Source: Siphonodentalium dalli
Taxonomy: Eukaryota > Mollusca > Scaphopoda > Gadilida > Siphonodentaliidae
Reading direction: 5' to 3'
NCBI GenBank assembly: GCA_032622095.1
Contig: CP136068.1
Coordinates: 130,581,989-130,645,988, forward strand
DNA: 64,000 nt
Below, one piece after another: positions 22,791 to 34,633 of this stretch. Under the pieces are notes generated by a model. It was not told the DNA's origin and did no database searches. It worked only from the letters and a program-made list of their open reading frames with translations. Each line of letters begins with the position of its first letter. Position 1 is the first letter of the stretch. The position numbers and the translations under genes are program-made.

Positions 22791-24000
22791 TGCGTACACA
22801 TAGCGCGATGAAAACGTGATAAGCGGGGTAGGAGCATAGCTTGTCACGCGCGCTGCATGTATAACTGGTGGGGAGTTTCTCTTTCGCGTGCGGGCTGGGT
22901 GTTTTATTAGTTTTATTTATAGAATGGGAATTTTTGGGATGATTAAAAGTCAAACTGCGAGCTGGAGGCCGAGTCCCGTAAAAGGTGCATGTAGTTGGGG
23001 AAATTCAATTTCGTTTATTGTGTTAATCAACGTTGAGTAATGTTTATTTTTGGTTTGTGATAAACTATATGTCAATTACAATTGAACGAAATTTCTGCAG
23101 CCCACTGGGGGTTGTGGGCGGAGACGGTCGAGTCGGCCACCGGTTCGTTAATTAGGTGCTGGTTGTTATTGTTATTTAACGGAATTTTGGTTCGCAAAAC
23201 CAATATATTTTATATTCTACAATTACATTCTTGGGTTTATAATATATATGATCTTGAGCGCGTTACCATTTCTGACATTGGTTCTCTTGTTTTAACAGAT
23301 TTAAAATTTCTGACAATTTTCAGCGCTTCCACTGTGCGTTACTCGTATTTTGATACTTTTTCAACTCAAAGCAAAAGCCAGCCTGGTCGCAGCGGAGTGT
23401 GACAGTGGTATGAGCAGAACGCATTTCAAAGTGGGATTGTACTGTAAACCTGCTGTACACGCCGGAAGAACGCCATGTATAACGCTTGGGCGTAAAGCGA
23501 GCGCCAGAGTCGCAGTGGCAGCACAATGTGGACGTTCTATGAGCGGGAACCAGTCCATAACACCCCATGACAGCGCAATAAGTTTTGGACAGAGCCTCAT
23601 TGAGCGTATTAAAGACGGGAAAGGCACGTAGTGAGAATTTGATTAAGCTTACTGTAGTCACAAAAGACAAGATTAATTTCTTGCTGCGATCACGAGAAGC
23701 TAATATGCGCTCTTGCTGCGTCCACATAACGCTCACGTCATTCGCTTGGCGCTTTACTTTGAGCTGTCACTGCGACAGTACTACGTCCTGGCCAGAACGC
23801 TGAGCCTCTGCGCTTGTTTTGTGCATGCATAAAACAAGCGCGGCGCTCTGGCACCTATGGGCGACCATGGAGATCCTCGCCCGTTGAAGCCAGTGTCCAC
23901 TGCGTCACCAATCGGTTCTTGGAGACCGTAGTGCGTTTAGGTGGCCGCTTTGGTACTTTTGCAGCGCAATGAGAGCCCCGGCCTGAGTGTGACAGGGGCT

Positions 24001-24480
24001 TTAATAGACTACTTTCGTTAAGATTTTTTTTTTTTTCGAAAAATTTGCCCCTACCCCAATGTAAAAATATATGACCGACCCTGTCCAGTTTTTGTTTTCG
24101 CAATGAACTGACAACTACCAAGAGGACTGAGAAAACCGAATTCGGTTATCTACAATGCTACAAAAGAACAGCTGATTACAACCAATTTGATGTTTGCCTA
24201 TGTATGGGCGGTAACTCCTCAGGAAAAGCTCGGACACAAGTTTTGATGCCGTTGGTCTGTAGGGCATATCGAGTTGTGCATACGGTCCAATTTTCGATGC
24301 TCTGCTCCTTATAATTTCCGAGATAATAAAATGACATGTTTTCGTATAAAGGGAGATAATTCTGCGAAGAAAGCGCGGACAATATTCGTTATGCGACGAA
24401 GGCATACAACTCATTTGCCCCAACATACTTACCAACTTTTAATTTTCTACTGCTCATACTTTCCGAAATAAAGTGATTAT
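24001..24480 (+). repeat. Dispersed repeat, right half
   Basis: Continues the repeat broken at 20,988 and matches about 57,144-57,640 closely: 'ttaatagactactttcgttaag', 'cccctaccccaatgtaaaaatatatgacc', 'agggagataa.tctgcgaag' and 'ccgaaataaagtgattataaaagtgttgagtattttaataat'. The 3' (AAT)n tail suggests a retroposon-like family. Confidence 0.8.
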
Positions 24481-25096
24481 AAAAGTGTTGAGTATTTTAA
24501 TAATAACTAGCGGCTTTTCGAATTCCCGGTGGGAAATTCGTATACTTCCATATAATTAAACGTTTGTAAAGATTCTCGTTTTACTTGTATTGCGTTTTAC
24601 CACTATCTATTTCTTCTTCTATCTTCCTGTTTCCTGCGTTGATGCTACTTTTATGTTTTGATTTGTATGGTGTAAACCTGTTTGTTTGTTTTCACTGTCA
24701 CCCGTAGTTGACCAAAGTCTCCGTTACTGTGTTTCTCTGGTACTCGTGCACAAGTACTTTTCCAAGTGAATGTTTAAAGTCACGTTACGTCAGGGAAAAT
24801 TCAATTTACATGACTAAATAGTAGCATGTTATTGCCCCTATACTTCTGATCTATGAGACTGCTTCAATAATTCAATACCATTAGGTATTTCTGTACACGT
24901 ACCAAGAAGATGGACACCTCTGCCAAATTACAGACACTGTAGTTTGTATCACAATGCAGGCAAGACAATTGAGTGCAAAAAATGAATAGTCATACTATTT
25001 TTCTTGATAAAAACGGTAAATATTGTTCTATGATCACATACAAGATACGATTAAGTTAGTGGTACGTACGTTTTACGATACAATTATAGCGTCGCC
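24481..25096. other. No gene seen
   Basis: Nothing recognisable in either strand. Confidence 0.4.
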
Positions 25097-25750
25097 ATGA
25101 GTAAACCGTTCGCTCCAAAACTCAGGAAATCGCACTCAAGTGGCGCGTTGATACTCCTAATAACATCCACTCATCAAAAACGTTAAATCCCCATGTTTGA
25201 TTTTTTGAGTATTCGTTCACCTTTCGTTTTCGGTGGAATTTACATATTTGGACCCACCGAATGCGAGCGCACCGCCGGGCAGGTTGCTTACATGTATATA
25301 GTAGAACGCACAAAATTTGGGGAATTATCTATGGTATATCAAAATACCTGCTCCTGCATTAGCTCGATCTTTCGTTAGCCCGTTTCGATTTGGCGGGAAA
25401 AATAGTTTAGTGATACAGCACTTAACTATTCTCATTTACCTTATAAAGCCTCGTCAAGAGTAAACCTTCGGCTTTAGGGCGATTGAAGCAGACATGACAA
25501 AGTTGCGCCTGATCATTAGCTATCACAACCACTTATCAAATATTTTTTATCTTGATTTATGATTTTTTTTTAAATGTTCCCCCTTTGATTTTCGTTGAAA
25601 TTTGTCAAAAGTTTGAACCCACCTGATGCGAGGTCGCTTTTGGACAGGTTGCTTTGATAGTAAAGTGGTCAAACTTTGGAATCGTAACTACTGGATACCG
25701 TCGTATCTGGTAACGTATCAATTTTGCTCAATAGTTAGCCCGTTTAGATT
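25097..25750 (+). repeat. Diverged ~350-bp tandem duplication
   Basis: Two copies share, in order, 'gagtaaacc.ttcg', 'gcgcct/gttgatcact.....caaccactcatcaaa', 'ttttgatttt.gttgaaattt', 'gcgag.gc..gggcaggttgct' and 'gttagcccgtttcgattt'. The copies start near 25,097 and 25,457. Confidence 0.6.
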
Positions 25751-26072
25751 TCATGCTATAAATAGATCATTTTTTGTCCCGGTCGTAGGTCGGTAACGAT
25801 CGGGCCTAAAAACTAACAAGTGGTACATTCGGGTCCGCATCACTCTTCCCATTCGGAGCATGCAATATAAAATGTACAGCTCTCGACTTTTTGTTTTGTT
25901 TTTTGTTTTTGTTGCTAAATCTGCCTTTTTTACATCCGCCACCGGTCTGCCTGGTCCCACCATCCGGTCTGGTCTCACAACCGCGGCCTAGTTCCACCAC
26001 CTTCCCGGGCATGGTCTCATCCTATCTTGCTCTCCAGCTCCTCCAACAGCCATTTTCCTCCATTAGGGAGAG
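25751..26072. other. Unassigned repeat-like sequence
   Basis: Contains pyrimidine-rich 'ccaccatccggtctggtctcacaaccgcggcctagttcc'. I see no coding evidence. Confidence 0.3.
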
Positions 26073-26171
26073 AAATTCATTATTTTGGACATTCATGGGC
26101 AGGTAACTCTGTCAATTTACGACCGATTTACAAAATTTTCACGGCATCGTTATCGTAATAAAATGGAGACT
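26073..26171 (+). repeat. Tail of 1,226-bp tandem repeat (unit 0)
   Basis: 'gacattca.gg...gtaactctgtcaattt.cgaccgatttacaaaat' to 'ggagactat' matches the end of units 1 and 2, so the array began upstream of unit 1. Confidence 0.8.
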
Positions 26172-27399
26172 ATGGCATGTAAATTTGGTCGCAATCGGAA
26201 AGAATTTATTTTTTACGAATTTGAACACCCGTCCCCCAATCCCCGGGTAATAATCGGACAACGTCCATTTTGTAGAACTGAATTACGTTTAAGTTGTTTT
26301 ACGTCATACCACTTGTCTCGTTCCGCAGCCTCAATGCGTTCCAGATATACTCTACAATTGTCGATAAATGTGAGAGGCCGGTTTAAGGGCCATAACTCCA
26401 TAAATCGAGCACGGACACAATTCTCAATGGCTTTACGGCCGTCTACTGTAGAATCTGTAGACAATCCGAAAATCTTAGCACCATATATGCAGCAGTTCCT
26501 GAGATCTCGCGTACAAATTTACTCAGAAAAATAATAAAGAAAAAGAATAATAATAGAGAAAAATGGAGAAAAGCAAAAGGGCGATAACTCTGCAAATAAA
26601 CGATGTGCCGAAATTCGGACGCCTATATTTTTAGAAGCTCTTGGTTGCCTACATTCCCAAGTGTTTTCGCGTTCCCAGTCCCATTATTTATCTCAGTATG
26701 TCCAATTAAACGGAAAATGGTCTCAACAGAAATACAATATACTCCCATATTAAAATATGGAAGTATAATAATATACAGGTAAAAACTGTTTGTGATGGTC
26801 ATCATAAGTAATATTGACATTTCTGAGTTCAACGGACCCGTTTCTATGCGAAAATACCATTACCGCGAAAATAGGTGACTTGGTGATAAAATCTCCCTAT
26901 CTCTGTCAGTTTTTAAGCTAGAGAGTTGAGACCGGTGTCATTGGGTTCATCTTGGTGAGCTCTATATAATATGATGATTTGGGTGTAAATATCCGCAGAT
27001 GACTTCGGGAAAATGAGCATATCTCCGTTGTCCTTGAAAATATTTTTTCACGATTGACATCGTCGTATTGGCCTAAAAATTCCCCGGCGAATGACAGCAA
27101 CCCCGTTTGTCTGCGTTAAAGGGATCTAAACTTTCATAAGTTTGAATTTCGGTATCTTCATTCTTCGTGCATCTGGCCAGTTTTTACACAACGATGCCCA
27201 AATTTCGCGCACCAGCTCGCACATGCATATTCATCATTAATTATTCACAAACGCCTTCAGCTGATCATCGGTTTGGGAGGAGTTGTGGATACAAGGAATT
27301 TTACGTCAATTTTGGACATTCAGGGGTCGTAACTCTGTCAATTTTCGACCGATTTACAAAATATGCACGGCATCGTTATCGTAATAAAATGGAGACTAT
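26172..27399 (+). repeat. 1,226-bp tandem repeat, unit 1 (left flank of giant element)
   Basis: Runs from ATGGCAT to ..ATGGAGACT plus AT. It has the same length as unit 2 (54,401-55,626), and I see only a handful of differences, most of them in the first 45 bp. Both strands have open frames (149 codons plus, 83 minus), but the product resembles nothing I know. The 'aagggccataactcc' motif lies inside. Confidence 0.88.
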
Positions 27400-28265
27400 C
27401 CCAGCAAACATTCCGGCGCCGTAACGGTACTTTTTCGGTGACTGCCACGGTACCGGGTTTACGGCACATTTCGGTGCCGTGAAGGTACCGTTTTTGCACA
27501 CCGGGTCGGTACCGAATCGGCACACTTTTTCGGCACCGAGAATACGGTACCAAACCGACACCAATTATTGCAGTACTTCATACCCCTGGTCATATCCAAG
27601 GAATTGATTAATTAGCAACCAAAATATGCCTCCAGTATTCTCCCACCATATATATAGGAAGAGCCGGTATCGATTCGGCATGTTTCGCCACCGAGAATAC
27701 GGCACCGTTTCGTCACCGGGAATACGGCACCGAGTCGACACCATATTTTCAGTACTTTAAAATGCCCTATATAATTGTCATACCCCAGGAATTGATAATA
27801 TTAGCAACCAAATATATATATATATATGTAGCCGGTATCGATTCGGCATGTTTCGGTACCGAAAATACGGCACCGTTTCGTCACCGGGAATACGGCACCG
27901 AGTCGACACCATATTTTCAGTACTTTAAAATGCCCTATATAATTGTCATACCCCAGGAATTGATAATATTAGCAACCAAATATATATATATATATATGTA
28001 GCCGGTATCGATTCGGCATGTTTCGGTACCGAGAATACGGCACCATTTCGGCACCGAGAATACAGCACCGAGTCGACACCATATTTGCAGTACTTTAAAA
28101 TGACCTATGAAATTGTCATATCCCAGGAATTGATTAATTAGCAACAAAATATGGATTCAATATTCTCTCACCATACATGCATATACTCATGCAATATATA
28201 GAGAGAGCCCGCCATCGATCTGACATGTTTCGTCACTGAGAAGACGACACCGAGCCGACACCAAA
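27400..28265. repeat. Left subterminal array of giant element
   Basis: After the TIR, short palindromic motifs (CGGTACCG, CGGCACCG, GGTACCGTT) cluster. Then a ~168-170-bp tandem repeat runs for about four copies (anchor 'cgattcggcatgtttc' at 27,671, 27,839, 28,009 and a degenerate one near 28,215). Each unit ends in 'ccccaggaattgat.attagcaacc' and an (AT)n run. The array probably holds transposase binding sites. Confidence 0.85.
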
Positions 28266-29030
28266 TTAAATTTCAACATAAAGATAAATCTCAAAAAACA
28301 TTTTTATAGCCATTTTAAGATGAAACTATTACAAATGAGTAAAAAAAAAATAAAAAAAAATAAAAATTTCAATTGAAAAGAAAAAATTGTCTAAGGAAAA
28401 AAAAATTGTCAAAAAAAATATTTCAATTTAAAAAAATATTTTCTGACCATTTGAGGATCAAATGATATTATAATTAATTTGGGGGAATATCCAGGGGGTG
28501 ACTTGTCAGTTGTCACACTTAAGTTCTATACATCCGACATAGTTCATCATCGGGTAGCTGATGCTATATAGATATGCGCATTACGACAGTGTTGTAATTC
28601 TCAAAACAGCACAGTATTCTACATGGACATCACGATTACAATACCTGCAGAGCATTTCAACTACAATGTGGGAAGCCCATTGATCCACACACATTAGTGC
28701 TACTGTAGCTGATGTGAAATTGGCTCCAGATTCATGGGGATTCTTTGGAAATTGATACTAAATGAGAATAAACTTGTTTATTATAATGTAATAAATAAAA
28801 TAATACAGCTACCATATAACAAGTAACAACAAGAAAAGCGTTCCAGACATCCAGTATTTCATATATTTATAACATGCCAATCAGCCCTCGATTAATTGAA
28901 AACTTAGTGACTCTCGACCAATCAGAATATGGGTTTGAGAGACAAATATTGAAAGTATTGCAAGTAAAAATGAATTAAGGCTTCAAATGAAATTATTGAA
29001 CAAAACTTTTTTAAATTGCACTTTTTAAAG
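28266..29030. other. A-rich interior, no gene seen
   Basis: 28,280-28,450 is A/T homopolymer-rich. The rest has no recognisable coding exon. Confidence 0.4.
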
Positions 29031-29034
29031 TCAC

Positions 29035-29545
29035 CATGTTTGGTTTTAACACCACTAAATTTACTATTTATTCTGCTTCGAGGGTGAAAAATAGATGATA
29101 TTGAGTCGAGGAACCTACCCTTTAATGCGCAAACAATATCACCATGTATATGTAACATGAATTAGGAAGAGGCATTTAGCATGATTTAAAATTATACTCA
29201 GGATAATAAAAGATGACAAAAATTATCACCATAAAAAAATTTGACAGTATCTTGTGACAATTGGCATGATTAATTCCACATTCAGTAATCATATTTTATG
29301 CATCAACATAGACAAGTTATAATACCATGATGATCATGTTTCACATAGAAGATGCTTTATTACATTTGTGATGACACATGTTTGGGAATTCCAGTTCGAA
29401 CCAGGCACCACCATGTATAAATGAATAAATGAATAAATTTCAATCTAAAAGCTTTGAAGTGTGGGTTCCTTGACTCAAATCAAATATTTGTTCACCTCTA
29501 AAGCATAAGAAATAGTAATTTGGGGTGTTAAATATGACAAACCGT
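29035..29545. repeat. Inverted pair of 'ggttcctcgactcaaatcaaatatt' family
   Basis: 29,035-29,117 and 29,460-29,545 are inverted relatives ('gggttccttgactcaaatcaaatatttg..cacc.ctaaagc.taagaaatagtaattt.ggtgttaa'). The same family recurs at 46.6-47.3 kb. Confidence 0.6.
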
Positions 29546-29605
29546 TTGAAAGTAATAAGATAACCAAAGTTATTAATTGGACCCCAAAAAATTCTAAGTT
29601 AACAA

Positions 29606-30085
29606 GAGCACGCCGTCGGGGCGTGGCATAATAAGCCCGTTTCTGGAGTAGAGTGGGGCAAGGTTTAATTCATTTGTTTGAAACCTTTGACTTAAGACGA
29701 AATAAAATCTAAGTCGAAAAAGTGAACTTCAACTCAGTCAAAATCATGCGGACGAAACCCATGTTCGAACTCGATCTGTATTTTGGGCTGGTAAACTAAT
29801 TTACCAAATTTGGTTCAGTTGACTTGATTCAATCTAAAGTTATCATCCGGAAACTGCAAATCAGGTAACATCTAAGTCAAAAATGGGACATAACTCAGTC
29901 AAAATCATGCGGACGAAACCCATATTCTAACTTGATCTGTATTTTGGGGTGGTAAACTAATATGCCAAATTTGGTTCAGTTCACTTGATTCAATCTGAAG
30001 TCCAGAAACCAAAAGCGGATGGACGGACGGATACTGGACATCCATTTACATAATACAACCATTTTTTCAAATGGGTCTATAAAAG
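29606..30085 (+). repeat. Bivalve-type dispersed repeat, copy 1
   Basis: Opens 'aacaagagcacgccgtcggggcgtgg', where CACGCC/GGCGTG forms a hairpin. It continues with ~165-bp units ('aagtcgaaaaag.g.cataactcagtcaaaatcatgcgga') and ends with GGACGGACGGA and '(c)ataatacaacc.ttttttcaaatggg'. Confidence 0.75.
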
Positions 30086-30104
30086 GTATATCCGACAAGC
30101 CTGC

Positions 30105-30511
30105 AAATAGTGTCTGTCCTTTGGAAAATGGGGTCCCCAGAGGGTGAATTCAGTAATGCTATCCCGCACAGCGGTCTATCATCACCAAATTTACTCACTG
30201 GGTACCTCATTCTGCTAAGGCCTGGGAAGTATCTATAGTCTCAAATTATTGTTTTTAGTTACCAGGTACTTTTTCCCTTCTGGAAAGATTCTATATTCCC
30301 TAATTTGCAGAAGATAAAATGCATAACTGCGGTGAGTAATGAGTGAAAATCAACAACTTCAATTGGGGAACGTTGATCTGATAGAAGTTGAGGCCAAAGC
30401 AGGATGAGGTTAACGGAGGGTGAATTTGGTGATGCTAGTCCACTGTGTGCGATAGCATCATTAAATACACCCTTTGGGGACCTCATTTTGCAAATGACAG
30501 ACACACTATTT
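30105..30511. mobile_element. Palindromic MITE, 407 bp
   Basis: AAATAGTGTCTGTC and its complement GACAGACACACTATTT bound inverted arms of about 60 bp, including 'ggggtccccagagggtgaattcagtaatgctatc'. A second inner inverted pair ('atcaccaaatttact' / 'ggtgaatttggtgat') makes it nearly foldback over its length. Confidence 0.75.
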
Positions 30512-30793
30512 ACACTATTATCAGATCAAAATTTACTTCACATAATTATTATTAAATCACATAATATAAGTTACATGTACTGTCAGCCGATTCATATTGT
30601 TGATGTTCCTGTTTTGTTTTACTTCAAGCACTCTCACTGCTGCTGTTCTGAAATAGAAAGAAAATATGTCAAATGAAATGTGAAGTTCTTTTGAAACCAT
30701 GCAAACATGTTAGTACAGTCCAAAACAATTGTAATGATCTGTTTATGAAGATTATCACAGTTAATCGCAGGGACTGGAGAACACTTTATAACA

Positions 30794-31320
30794 AGAGCAC
30801 GCCGTTGGGACGTGGGCAGAATACTCCCTTTCTGGAGTAAATTGGGGCAAGGTTTAATTCATTCGTTTGAAACTTGGTTCAGTTCACTCGATTCAATCTA
30901 ATGTTATCATCCGTAAACCGCAAATCAGGTAAAATCTAAGTCGAAAAAGGGGCATAACTCAGTCAAAATCATGCGGACAAAACCCATCTTCGCACTTGAT
31001 CTGTTTTGGTGTGGTAAACTAACAAACCAAATTTGGTTCAGTTCACTCAATTCAATCTAAAGTTATCATCGGGAAACCGCAAATCAGGTCAAATCTAAGT
31101 CGAAAAAGGGACATAACTCAGTCAAAATCATGCGGCGGACAAAACCCATATTTCAACTTGATCTCTATTTTGGTGAGGTAAACTAACATACCAAATTTGG
31201 TTCAGTTCACTCGGTTCATCTAAAGTTATCATCTGGAAACCAAATACGGACGGACGACGGACGGACGGACGGACAACCCATTTCCATAATACGACCTTTT
31301 TTTCAAAAGGGCGTATAAAA
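30794..31320 (+). repeat. Bivalve-type dispersed repeat, copy 2
   Basis: Same family as 29,606-30,085, in the same orientation, with two internal ~165-bp units and a longer (GGAC)n stretch near 31,250-31,274. Confidence 0.75.
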
Positions 31321-31986
31321 AACAAGTAATGAAATGCCAGTGAGAAAGAACTTTAGTTTGGTACGTGAGAGATTGGAACAGTGAATGAAGTGATAATAAG
31401 GATCAGAAAAGACATACAATATCAATGGTCGATCTGAAATTTGAACTTTCTCAAATGTAGACTAAAAAGTGGATAATGTCCGGATGGGACAATACACTAC
31501 AAATAATTGTATCAGTTGCCCGCAGCCATTATTTCCCCAACAAATGTAAAAAAAAAAAAAAGTTCAAAAGATTCTCTGATTTCATTCAAGTATGACCGAC
31601 ACATTTTTAGACATTGCAGTTGAAATTCATGAGTGTTTAATAATTGTTTGAACACAAGTTACCAATTACCATAATGAATCTGAACTGGTAAATTGGTCTG
31701 TTCAATTTCAATTGCATACATGTTTGTATAAAAATATACCACAATTATTTTGTACTGATAAAAACTTTCCTGACAGATAGAACACAAATGAAGAGGTTCC
31801 CGAGAAACTGGAAAATGACAATATGTGGTCTTAAAGATGAACTATCTTATTATTTGTTTAAATGTTATTTATAAGTTGCGAACTATGCTTCTAAACGTGC
31901 ATCCATGTTTATTTAACATTAAAAATTTATGATGTTATGATATAGCGATTTTATTGTTTACGTTTGTTTCCAGTTACTTCTCAAAG
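31321..31986. other. No gene seen
   Basis: Nothing recognised. A poly-A run lies at about 31,549-31,561. Confidence 0.4.
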
Positions 31987-32202
31987 TACAGTAATGCCCA
32001 AAGTAATTGACCTCTTAACCAAAGCAGAATTATGGGTAACTTTTCATGATTTAGTCGGAAATATGGCTTGTTGCCATTAATCGGAAACTCTCGACGAGAG
32101 CTTTCCAATGAATGGCAATAAGCTATATTTCCGACTAAATCCTGAAAAGTTACCCATAATTCTGCTTTGGTTAAGAGTACGATTACTTTGGGCATTACTG
32201 TA
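31987..32202. mobile_element. Palindromic MITE, 216 bp
   Basis: TACAGTAATGCCCAAAGTAATTGACC/TCTTAACC runs into its inverted complement ending GGGCATTACTGTA. The two arms are nearly identical over ~100 bp and are bounded by TA. Its inner 'AAAGTAATTGACC' is shared with the MITE at 45,631, so the two families may be related mariner-like derivatives. Confidence 0.88.
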
Positions 32203-32609
32203 TCTCCATTGAATCAATGAGTATAGATTTTGGAATAATGAGTATAAAATCAGATAATTCTGACGGATGTATATAAATGCCCTCAGTTTACATGACATTG
32301 ATATTAAAATGAGCTGTCTTATAAGAATTCCTTACTGCGATGACGTCACATGGCCCACCATCGACCATTTTGTCCATGTTTTTTTTTACATATTTCAGTC
32401 AAATTAAACATACTGGCTAAGTATATTGCGACAGAATTTTTGCATTTTTGTTTCTTAGGAACCTAAATAGATGCATTGAGTCGAAAAACTAAAAAAAAAT
32501 GAATTACGAGTTCACAACGAATGGAATGAGGTAAAATGTTTGAACCTGTGTTCTACATACCAAATTATTTGGATTCACTGAGGTTTTTTTTCCTGGTGTC
32601 ACACGAATC

Positions 32610-32690
32610 TCAGAGCCATTTTCCGGCAACCTTCCTGAATATCGCATCTGTCAGATTAGATTTTGTTGGATCCTTCTTGCTCCTCCTTAG
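32610..32690 (-). CDS. Possible last exon of DUF4806-like gene
   Basis: The minus strand reads a splice-acceptor-like 'tttaatctaag' followed by an open stretch giving 'RRSKKDPTKSNLTDAIFRK' and a stop shortly after. It lies downstream of the DUF4806-like exons on the same strand. Composition is coding-like, but nothing specific identifies it. Confidence 0.25.
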   Translation of the reverse strand, partial: LRRSKKDPTKSNLTDAIFRKVAGKWL

Positions 32691-33198
32691 ATTAAAATTG
32701 TTGAAACATTAATAATATGGAGATGATATAAGGTGAGACTCATTTAAATGAATCAGCTGTTTGTTCTTAATTAATTTACTAATAAATCCAAATCCAAATA
32801 ACAGAGTTGTACATGCATACTCTCATGTACACAATTACTCAATCTTATCTTCTATCTAAAACTACACTACTGTTGTCAGTATATCCACTTGATATCAAAC
32901 GACAGTTCTAAATTATTTCAAACAAAATAGTAAAATTACAAAATATGAGGCGACAACAATTCCAGTTGAAAACAATAGCTTAAAATTTTAATATATCACA
33001 GCAAGCAAACATGATTTTATATACTGGAGAACAATTTAATATCTAGCATTTGATATAAAAACATTCAAACTACCGGTATGGAAGGCGTTCATGGTGGATA
33101 AAGCTGAAAAATATTACAAAGTTTGTCAAACCATATTCATCAAGAAGACTATGGGGGAAAAAAATCAAAAGACCTCATTCTTATTTTGTTAAGCTAAA
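32691..33198. other. No gene seen
   Basis: Nothing recognised. Confidence 0.4.
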
Positions 33199-34526
33199 TA
33201 GTGGTGAAACGGATATCCGGTTGACAACCAGCCACCGTCGACAACCGGTTGAACTACGATCAACCGCTATGTATTGCACACATGCAATGCCACTGATAAA
33301 AACTAACGTATTCAGGTCCTTAATCGGCATAGACTGATAACAGTAGCTTTTAAACACAGGTACTTTATCAATTTTGCTACAAACGTTATCACTCAAGGGG
33401 TATACATTTGAAATTACGCATATTAAAAGTCAAAATCTGGTGCCAGATCAAGTCTTCCATGAATGGCAGATTACATAGTCTGGCATTGGCCGTGTAAACA
33501 TCAAAGATGCATGACGCCATCTGTGATGTTCCGATGTCTGGTAAAACATGTGCACTGACGCCACTGGGTCATCGGCAAAGATCAATACAATCGTTTTCAC
33601 CGCAGTATACGGCGTGGTCATTTGACATCTACTCTCCGACTGACTACTTGTAGATAGTATCATGGATACCCAAGAAATTAGTAAATCAGATGTCTGGGCC
33701 CATTTCAAAGAGAAATTGGCAGAATTCAAACTCTGAGAACCAACCCTATTTACATACGCTCGGTCTATAGTTCTAACATTACTGAGTTTGAGTAATCTCA
33801 GTCGATGAAGTTCAAATGAACTCGAATCAAAATGGTGTTCCCCTGCAGTCGGACTTATTTGCATCCTAATGACTAATTCTCAGCATTTGATTGTCTTCTA
33901 ACAGAAAACAGTGTTTTTAGCTGTTTTTTTTAAATTTTCATTTGTTAACTACATAAAGTTCACAAACTTCATAATTGTGTTTATCGGTCATCAGTCATCC
34001 TATCTATCTCAAATCGCCAAAGAACACCCAGCGGTTAGAATACCTGAGTCACATCACTTAATAATCGGCCAGCCCCGCAATCACTATAATGGCAATACAA
34101 AACTGTCGATATTTGCATGTATGAACATGTATTTAGGTCACACAATATTCTTCCCAAAATGAGAATGATAACAAGTCAGGTAGCAGTCGCAACTGCAGTA
34201 CAAATATGTCAAGCATGACACGTCTATTTATAAACACTGCGAGTTTTATTTCACTGTGTCATCTGCCAAGTTGTCAACACGTGGCTTTGTGACGTTCGTG
34301 TTTGGTGATTTACATTAGTTTAATACAAGCTCTGTCTGTGGAAACATTACGCGAGTTTGCCATACAGTTAATAAATCAAATTATGCTGATATATTGGTAC
34401 AAATTATAGTATAAATAATCAGTATCAAGTCATACCGGTAGGTTGAAAATAGCGGATAACCGGTTATGATCCGGTTACACATCGCGGCTAACCGGCTACA
34501 AAAATAGGTCAACCGTTTCAGCACTA
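33199..34526 (+). mobile_element. Decayed hAT-like element, ~1.3 kb
   Basis: The ends are inverted: TAGTGGTGAAACGG and CCGTTTCAGCACTA, followed inward by CCGGTT-rich subterminal sequence on both sides ('ccggttgacaaccagcc' / 'ggttatgatccggtt'). A flanking CTAAATAG / CTAAAATAG may be an 8-bp target duplication with one extra A. Inside is a short remnant of a BED-type N-terminus. No DDE or dimerisation domain remains. Confidence 0.68.
33662..33736 (+). pseudogene. BED-finger N-terminal remnant of hAT transposase
   Basis: The 24-codon frame contains 'SKSDVWAHFKE', the typical opening of a BED zinc finger in hAT transposases, then stops before the cysteines. It is a decayed relic inside the hAT-like element. 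Confidence 0.5.
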
Positions 34527-34562
34527 AAATAGGACTGATGGTTCTTAAGAAGAAGACTTTTT

Positions 34563-34633
34563 TAAGGACGACCAGCTGGGCGCAGCCCATCCGCGCATAT
34601 GTTGCGCAACAACATATGTGCAGGTCGTCCTTA
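34563..34633. repeat. Nested hairpin AAGGACGACC...GGTCGTCCTT
   Basis: The outer stem AAGGACGACC pairs with GGTCGTCCTT. The inner catatgttg/caacatatg forms a second stem around CGCAA, and 'gcgca' flanks both. It would form a 71-nt cruciform or stem-loop. Confidence 0.8.

Larger units (their letters stand above)
20989..24004. mobile_element. Composite TIR element in a TTAA/TAA site
   Basis: The termini are inverted over ~50 bp: 'cccctgtcacactcagg.cgg.gctctca.tgcgctgcaaaagtacc'. Flanks read TAA(A) on the left and TTAA on the right, and the related uninterrupted locus at 57,144-57,147 reads TTAA once. That fits a TTAA-type (piggyBac/Kolobok) or TAA-type (PIF/Harbinger) target. AGCGC/TGCG-rich subterminal blocks are inverted over several hundred bp (21,410-21,620 against about 23,700-23,915). 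A second pair of related termini (about 21,323 and 23,408) indicates a nested copy of the same family. Several frames up to 166 codons are open but unlike any protein I know. Confidence 0.8.

Noticed and set aside
26085-26534. 149-codon ORF in the tandem repeat (also at 54,227 and 55,396)
   Set aside because: Its conservation is just the conservation of the repeat; the antisense frame is equally open and nothing matches a known protein.
33448-33864. 138-codon minus-strand ORF
   Set aside because: It is antisense to the BED-like hAT remnant and shows no domain.
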